DNA of 8,813 nt. It comes from an uncultured Rickettsiaceae bacterium (GTDB taxonomy: Bacteria > Pseudomonadota > Alphaproteobacteria > Rickettsiales > Rickettsiaceae). The translations under genes were made by a program, and so were the position numbers. The stretch is taken from the NCBI GenBank assembly GCA_905479885.1, contig CAJQOE010000015.1:1-8813 (forward strand). The letters run 5' to 3'. The notes beneath the pieces were generated by a model that was given only the letters and a program-made list of their open reading frames with translations, was not told the DNA's origin and ran no database searches. Shown in pieces: positions 5,431 to 8,813 of this stretch. The stretch's first letter is position 1. Each line of letters opens with the position of its first letter.

Positions 5431-7292
5431 GAAATATATTTTGTCTTAAGATAAATAATAATTGCAGTCAGCGCCGCAGGAGTAACTCCAGAAATACGCC
5501 TTGCCGCCCCTATAGTTGCAGGTCTGTGCAAAAGTAATTTATCTTTAATTTCTGTACTTAAGCTATTGATAATAGAATAATCTAAATTTTCCGGAATAAC
5601 ATAGCTTTCTTCGGTGTTGAATAACTGAATATCCATATTTTGTCTTTTAAGGTACGCTGAATATTTAGATTCAATTTGCAAATACTGTAAACTATGCTGA
5701 TCTAAATCTGCTAATTCTATAAAAATTTCTTTTGTCTTATCCAAACCGAAATTAGGCAATCCAATTAATTGGTAAGCCGATTTCTTAGAACCATCCTGCG
5801 CTACTGCAACATTAAATTTTACAAGCTCACTAGAAGTGATTATCATAGATAATAAGGCCGCTCTTGTTATCTCAATAGCTTCCATTTTTGCTTTAAATAT
5901 TTTTTTTCTATCAGAGCATACTATTCCTAGGGCAAGAGCTTTTGGGGTTAGCCTTATATCAGCATTATCAGCCCGAAGAGATAACCTATATTCAGATCTA
6001 GAAGTGAACATCCTATATGGCTCAGACGTCCCTAGATTAACAAGGTCGTTAATCATAACGCCTATATAAGCTTCGGCGCGCGTTAATACAAATGCAGGTT
6101 TGTTTTGACAGGCAAGAGCAGCATTAATCCCCGCCACTATTCCTTGCGCCCCCGCTTCTTCGTAACCAGTAGTACCATTGATTTGACCAGCAAAATAAAA
6201 GCCCTTAACTCTTTTTGTCTCTAATGTCGATTTTAATTCCCTTGGATCTACATAATCATACTCTATCGCATAACCTGGTTTTAGAATCTTTGCCTTTTCT
6301 AATCCAGGTATAGTTCTGATCCACTGTTCCTGCACTTCCTCAGGCAAAGATGTGGAAATACCATTTGGGTAAATAGTAGTGTCATTCAACCCCTCTGGCT
6401 CCAAAAATATTTGATGACTTCCTTTAGAACTAAATCGCACTATTTTGTCTTCAATAGAAGGACAATATCTTGGCCCGACACCTTCTATCTGGCCAGAATA
6501 CATCGCGGATTGGTCTAAGTTAGCGCGAATTATATCATGAGTATTTTCTGTAGTATGAGTAATGTAACACTCTATTTGTTTCACCTCTACGCTTTTAGTC
6601 ATTTCGGAGAAAGGTCTAGGCACTATATCTCCAGGTTGGCACTCTAACTTCGAATAATCAATGGTCGTGCCATCTATTCTTGGAGGGGTTCCTGTTTTTA
6701 AACGCCCCACCTTAAAGTTTAAAGATTTAAGAGTGTTGGATAACCCGTAAGATGGATCTTCTCCGACCCTGCCAGCTGGGATAGTTTTTTTTCCAATGTG
6801 GATTAAACCATCTAAAAAAGTGCCCGTAGTTAATATAACTTTACTGCACTTAATTTCATTATTATTTTTAGTAACAACCGCTTGAATTTCCTCGTTCTTG
6901 ATTTTTACATCTTCGACCGAATCGTATAAAATAGTAAGATTAGGGTAGTTTGAAAGCTCTTCGAACATCGCTTTCCTGTACAGCTGTCTATCAGCTTGAG
7001 CTCTTGGTCCCCATACTGCTGGCCCCTTGCTCTCATTTAGCATTTTATAATGTATGCCAGCTTTATCTATTATACGCCCCATTAGACCATCTAGAGCATC
7101 TATTTCTTTAACAAGAATACCTTTAGCCACACCTCCAATTGCTGGATTGCACGACATCTCTCCTAGATTTTCTGGCTTCAATGTAACTAGTAAGGTGTCA
7201 ACACCACCCCTAGCAGACGCGGCGGCAGCTTCACAACCAGCATGCCCCGCGCCTATTACTACTACACTATATTCCTTCTCCACGTGAAACAA
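5427..7292 (-). CDS. mnmG: tRNA uridine-5-carboxymethylaminomethyl modification enzyme, FAD subunit (MnmG/GidA)
   Basis: With MnmE, MnmG installs the (carboxymethyl)aminomethyl group on wobble uridine 34 of several tRNAs, using FAD, NADH, a folate one-carbon unit and ammonium or glycine. The 621 residues are full length. The FAD-binding GAGHAG is at 14-19. CNPAIGG at 48-54 begins with one conserved cysteine and RYCPSIEDK contains the other (Cys277). GRLKTGTPPR lies at 196-205 and FAGQINGTTGYEEA at 367-380. The C-terminal GAARRISGVTPAA motif is in the helical domain that binds MnmE and tRNA. The start is chosen as TTG 7292, directly after the ndk TAA; the preceding in-frame codon is that stop, so no earlier start exists. 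GTG at 7283 is the only other plausible start, because the first ATG falls after the FAD motif. The 3' end overlaps rsmG by ATGA. Confidence 0.97.
   Translation of the reverse strand: MFHVEKEYSVVVIGAGHAGCEAAAASARGGVDTLLVTLKPENLGEMSCNPAIGGVAKGILVKEIDALDGLMGRIIDKAGIHYKMLNESKGPAVWGPRAQADRQLYRKAMFEELSNYPNLTILYDSVEDVKIKNEEIQAVVTKNNNEIKCSKVILTTGTFLDGLIHIGKKTIPAGRVGEDPSYGLSNTLKSLNFKVGRLKTGTPPRIDGTTIDYSKLECQPGDIVPRPFSEMTKSVEVKQIECYITHTTENTHDIIRANLDQSAMYSGQIEGVGPRYCPSIEDKIVRFSSKGSHQIFLEPEGLNDTTIYPNGISTSLPEEVQEQWIRTIPGLEKAKILKPGYAIEYDYVDPRELKSTLETKRVKGFYFAGQINGTTGYEEAGAQGIVAGINAALACQNKPAFVLTRAEAYIGVMINDLVNLGTSEPYRMFTSRSEYRLSLRADNADIRLTPKALALGIVCSDRKKIFKAKMEAIEITRAALLSMIITSSELVKFNVAVAQDGSKKSAYQLIGLPNFGLDKTKEIFIELADLDQHSLQYLQIESKYSAYLKRQNMDIQLFNTEESYVIPENLDYSIINSLSTEIKDKLLLHRPATIGAARRISGVTPAALTAIIIYLKTKYIS
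7276..7291. promoter_or_regulatory. parS-like ParB-binding site at the mnmG start
   Basis: On the minus strand this 16-mer reads TGTTTCACGTGGAGAA. It agrees with the widely conserved bacterial parS palindrome TGTTTCACGTGAAACA at 13 of 16 positions, with a perfect left arm and CACGTG core. It overlaps the TTG start and encodes the FHV at residues 2-4 of MnmG. ParB is encoded about 3.2 kb downstream in the same operon, and parS sites typically cluster near parAB and the origin. Assigning it as a ParB target is inference from sequence similarity and context. Confidence 0.6.
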
Positions 7293-7715
7293 TTACCCAA
7301 CAATTTCTTCTTTTGCGAAGAAAAAATTGATTTCACGCTGAGCACTTTCTGCGCTGTCTGAGCCATGAATACTATTAGCTTCAATATCTTTAGCAAAATC
7401 TTTTCTGATTGTACCCGGATTAGCCTCTGCCGGATTAGTTGCCCCCATGATATCTCTATTTTTTACAATTGCGTTCTCTCCCTTCAGTACCTGTAATACC
7501 ACTGGAGCAGAGGTCATATAGCTTATTAGGCTATTAAAAAATGGTCTTTTTGAGTGCTCCGCATAAAATTCTTTTGCTTGAGCATCAGTTAATTTTACCA
7601 TTTTTTGCGCCACAATTTGTAGCCCAGCGCCTTCTAAGTAAGAATTAACTTTTCCAGTTAAGTTTCTTTCCGTAGCATCTGGTTTAATAATAGAGAATGT
7701 ATATTCTATAGTCAT
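7293..7715 (-). CDS. ndk: Nucleoside diphosphate kinase
   Basis: Ndk transfers the gamma-phosphate from ATP to other (d)NDPs through a phosphohistidine intermediate, balancing the NTP and dNTP pools. The 140-residue protein has the normal family length. The active-site histidine is His117 in NSIHGSDS. Other expected features are Lys11 in SIIKPDA, the HSKRPFF loop near residue 54, Arg87 in RDIMGATNP, and Arg104 and Asn114 around the phosphate site. It starts at ATG 7715, with AAGG about 8 bp upstream. Its TAA stop directly touches the mnmG start codon, and the two genes are in the same frame. It is probably the first gene of the operon that runs to about position 513. In an intracellular bacterium that imports host nucleotides the enzyme would also redistribute phosphate among them; that last point is inference. 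Confidence 0.97.
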   Translation of the reverse strand: MTIEYTFSIIKPDATERNLTGKVNSYLEGAGLQIVAQKMVKLTDAQAKEFYAEHSKRPFFNSLISYMTSAPVVLQVLKGENAIVKNRDIMGATNPAEANPGTIRKDFAKDIEANSIHGSDSAESAQREINFFFAKEEIVG

Positions 7716-7752
7716 AAGTAAAGCCTTTATTAATTTTTAATTTAGTGCATTA

Positions 7753-7781
7753 GTTATAAAGATTTTATAGTCTTTTAGCAA
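7753..7781 (-). promoter_or_regulatory. Candidate sigma-70-type promoter for the ndk operon
   Basis: In the cysS-ndk gap the minus strand reads TTGCTA (7781-7776), a 17-bp spacer, then TATAAC (7758-7753). These match the -35 and -10 consensus at 4/6 and 5/6. The -10 lies about 38 bp upstream of the ndk ATG. A short AAGG at a normal distance before that ATG can serve as Shine-Dalgarno. This is the only gap of any size between cysS and the end of the operon, so it is the most natural place to start the eight-gene transcript. AT-rich DNA produces such matches by chance, so the assignment is tentative. Confidence 0.4.
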
Positions 7782-7789
7782 GTAATTTG

Positions 7790-8813
7790 TCATGTCTGCT
7801 TTTTCCAACTAGTAGAACCATCACTCTTATCTTCAATAACAACTCCCATCTCTGACAACTGATCTCGAATGCTATCTGCCAAACTCCAATTTTTAGCCTG
7901 CTTAGCAGCGGCTCTATCAACAATTAATTGATCCACCTGGCTTTTATTATCAATAGTCTGGAACCAATCTCGCGCTGAACCAGGCATTAGGCCTAAGAAC
8001 CGTGCACAGGTTAGCATGTTGTTAGCCGCTTCAACTTTTTGCTTGTTATTTGCTAGTGTATATACTTGCTTCGCATAATCATTAGTAATTTTTATAGCAT
8101 TATGAGTATTTAAATCTTGCAGCAATGCTTGAACAAAATTTTCAGGCAACTCTTGGTTAATTTCCAATTGGTCTACTTCCATATCTTCGATAGCGCGATA
8201 CCAATATGATATCATTCTATTTGCATCTAATATTGCTTTTTCATTATAGTCTATAGGCTTGCGATAATGATTACTTAGTAAAAACAACCTAACTACTTCA
8301 CCCTTTACACCTTGGGTGATTAAATCTTGCACCGTTACAAAATTATTCAATGATTTACTCATCTTTTCATGATTTACCGTTAGAAAACCATTATGCACCC
8401 AGGTTTTTGCAAACTCAGAACCAGGAAAAGCTGCACAGCTTTGTGCGATCTCATTGGTATGATGTGGAAATATTAAATCAGCCCCGCCGCCATGTATATC
8501 AAATGTTTCTCCAAGATATTTATGACTCATAGCAGAACATTCAATATGCCATCCAGGTCTTCCTATACCAAATGGGCTAATAAATTTGGCAGATTGATCA
8601 TCACTTTCCAGAGCAGGCTTCCACAAGACAAAATCATTAGGGTTTCTCTTGCTATCACTATTATCCACACGTACACCTTGAAACATCTCTTCAAAAGAAC
8701 GTCCAGATAGTTTGTTATAATTGCTATATTTTGTTACATCAAAATAAATATGCTCATCAGCTTTATATGCTACGTCATTAGCTTCAAAAATAGGAAGAGC
8801 ATCCATGTCTCCT
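7790..8813 (-). CDS. cysS: Cysteinyl-tRNA synthetase, 5'-truncated by window edge
   Basis: This class I aminoacyl-tRNA synthetase charges tRNA-Cys with cysteine in the cytoplasm. The visible 338 residues (numbered from the Met codon at 8806) match about the last three quarters of the 461-residue E. coli enzyme. They include GWHIECSAM with zinc-ligand Cys90, FPHHTNEIAQS with His115/116 and Glu119 completing the zinc site, the KMSKS adenylate loop at 148-152, the helical anticodon-binding region, and a C-terminal tail (KNWSLADSIRDQL, then MGVVIED) typical of CysRS. The HIGH motif and the first zinc-binding cysteine are missing because the frame runs off the right edge of the window. The Met at 8806 is therefore an internal residue and not the true start. 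The gene ends in TGA 74 bp before ndk. That gap holds a promoter candidate, so cysS is probably a separate unit or is read through into ndk. Confidence 0.96.
   Translation of the reverse strand, partial: GDMDALPIFEANDVAYKADEHIYFDVTKYSNYNKLSGRSFEEMFQGVRVDNSDSKRNPNDFVLWKPALESDDQSAKFISPFGIGRPGWHIECSAMSHKYLGETFDIHGGGADLIFPHHTNEIAQSCAAFPGSEFAKTWVHNGFLTVNHEKMSKSLNNFVTVQDLITQGVKGEVVRLFLLSNHYRKPIDYNEKAILDANRMISYWYRAIEDMEVDQLEINQELPENFVQALLQDLNTHNAIKITNDYAKQVYTLANNKQKVEAANNMLTCARFLGLMPGSARDWFQTIDNKSQVDQLIVDRAAAKQAKNWSLADSIRDQLSEMGVVIEDKSDGSTSWKKQT
8661..8669 (+). promoter_or_regulatory. Perfect DnaA-box sequence inside cysS
   Basis: TTATCCACA matches the strict E. coli DnaA-box consensus exactly. It lies within cysS coding sequence and stands alone: I found no second strict box nearby, so it is not an origin by itself. 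It could act as a single DnaA-binding site near an origin-linked parAB region, or it could be chance. Confidence 0.25.

Noticed and set aside
7755..7769. TATAAA-GAT-TTTATA palindrome in the cysS-ndk gap as a cysS terminator
   Set aside because: The stem is only six A-T pairs with no following U-tract, and it overlaps the better-supported -10 region of the ndk promoter.
8804..8806. ATG at 8806 as the cysS start
   Set aside because: The frame stays open to the window edge and the N-terminal HIGH motif and first zinc cysteine are missing, so this methionine is internal.

Overview
The window is AT-rich and densely packed. All nine well-supported genes lie on the minus strand. The proteins suggest an alphaproteobacterium of the order Rickettsiales. 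MnmG looks very like the rickettsial protein throughout, and the order ndk-mnmG-rsmG-parA-parB with almost no spacing is one I associate with that group. The transaldolase argues against Rickettsia itself, which as far as I know lacks the pentose phosphate enzymes. I cannot fix the genus from sequence alone.

Layout in the direction of transcription (right to left). The window opens inside cysS (cysteinyl-tRNA synthetase, 5' end cut off). A 74-bp gap follows with a plausible promoter. Then comes one compact run of eight genes: ndk, mnmG, rsmG, parA, parB, a small transaldolase, ettA, and a short membrane-anchored TatA/B-like protein. The gaps are 24 bp or less. Two junctions are ATGA overlaps (mnmG/rsmG and rsmG/parA). 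At ndk/mnmG the stop codon of one gene directly touches a TTG start of the next in the same frame. This pattern fits a single operon with strong translational coupling.

The run mixes housekeeping roles. Nucleotide pools are covered by Ndk. Ribosome and tRNA modification is covered by RsmG and MnmG, and translation control by EttA. Chromosome segregation is covered by ParA and ParB, and carbon shuttling by transaldolase. Two sequences resembling the ParB target parS (CACGTG cores with extended matches) lie inside the operon, at the start of mnmG and near the start of rsmG. They suggest that the ParB made here binds its own operon and that this region is near the replication origin.

Positions 1-512 hold no convincing intact gene. 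They contain a likely decayed fragment of a response-regulator receiver domain (266-432), a terminator-like hairpin for minus-strand transcripts (204-258), a candidate minus-strand promoter (167-195), and nested inverted repeats at 1-131 that could be a structured RNA or a palindromic repeat element. I saw no tRNA, rRNA, CRISPR array, transposase or phage gene. The genes are conserved housekeeping genes. The items most worth a second look are the parS-like sites, the ndk/mnmG junction, the receiver remnant and the structured left end.
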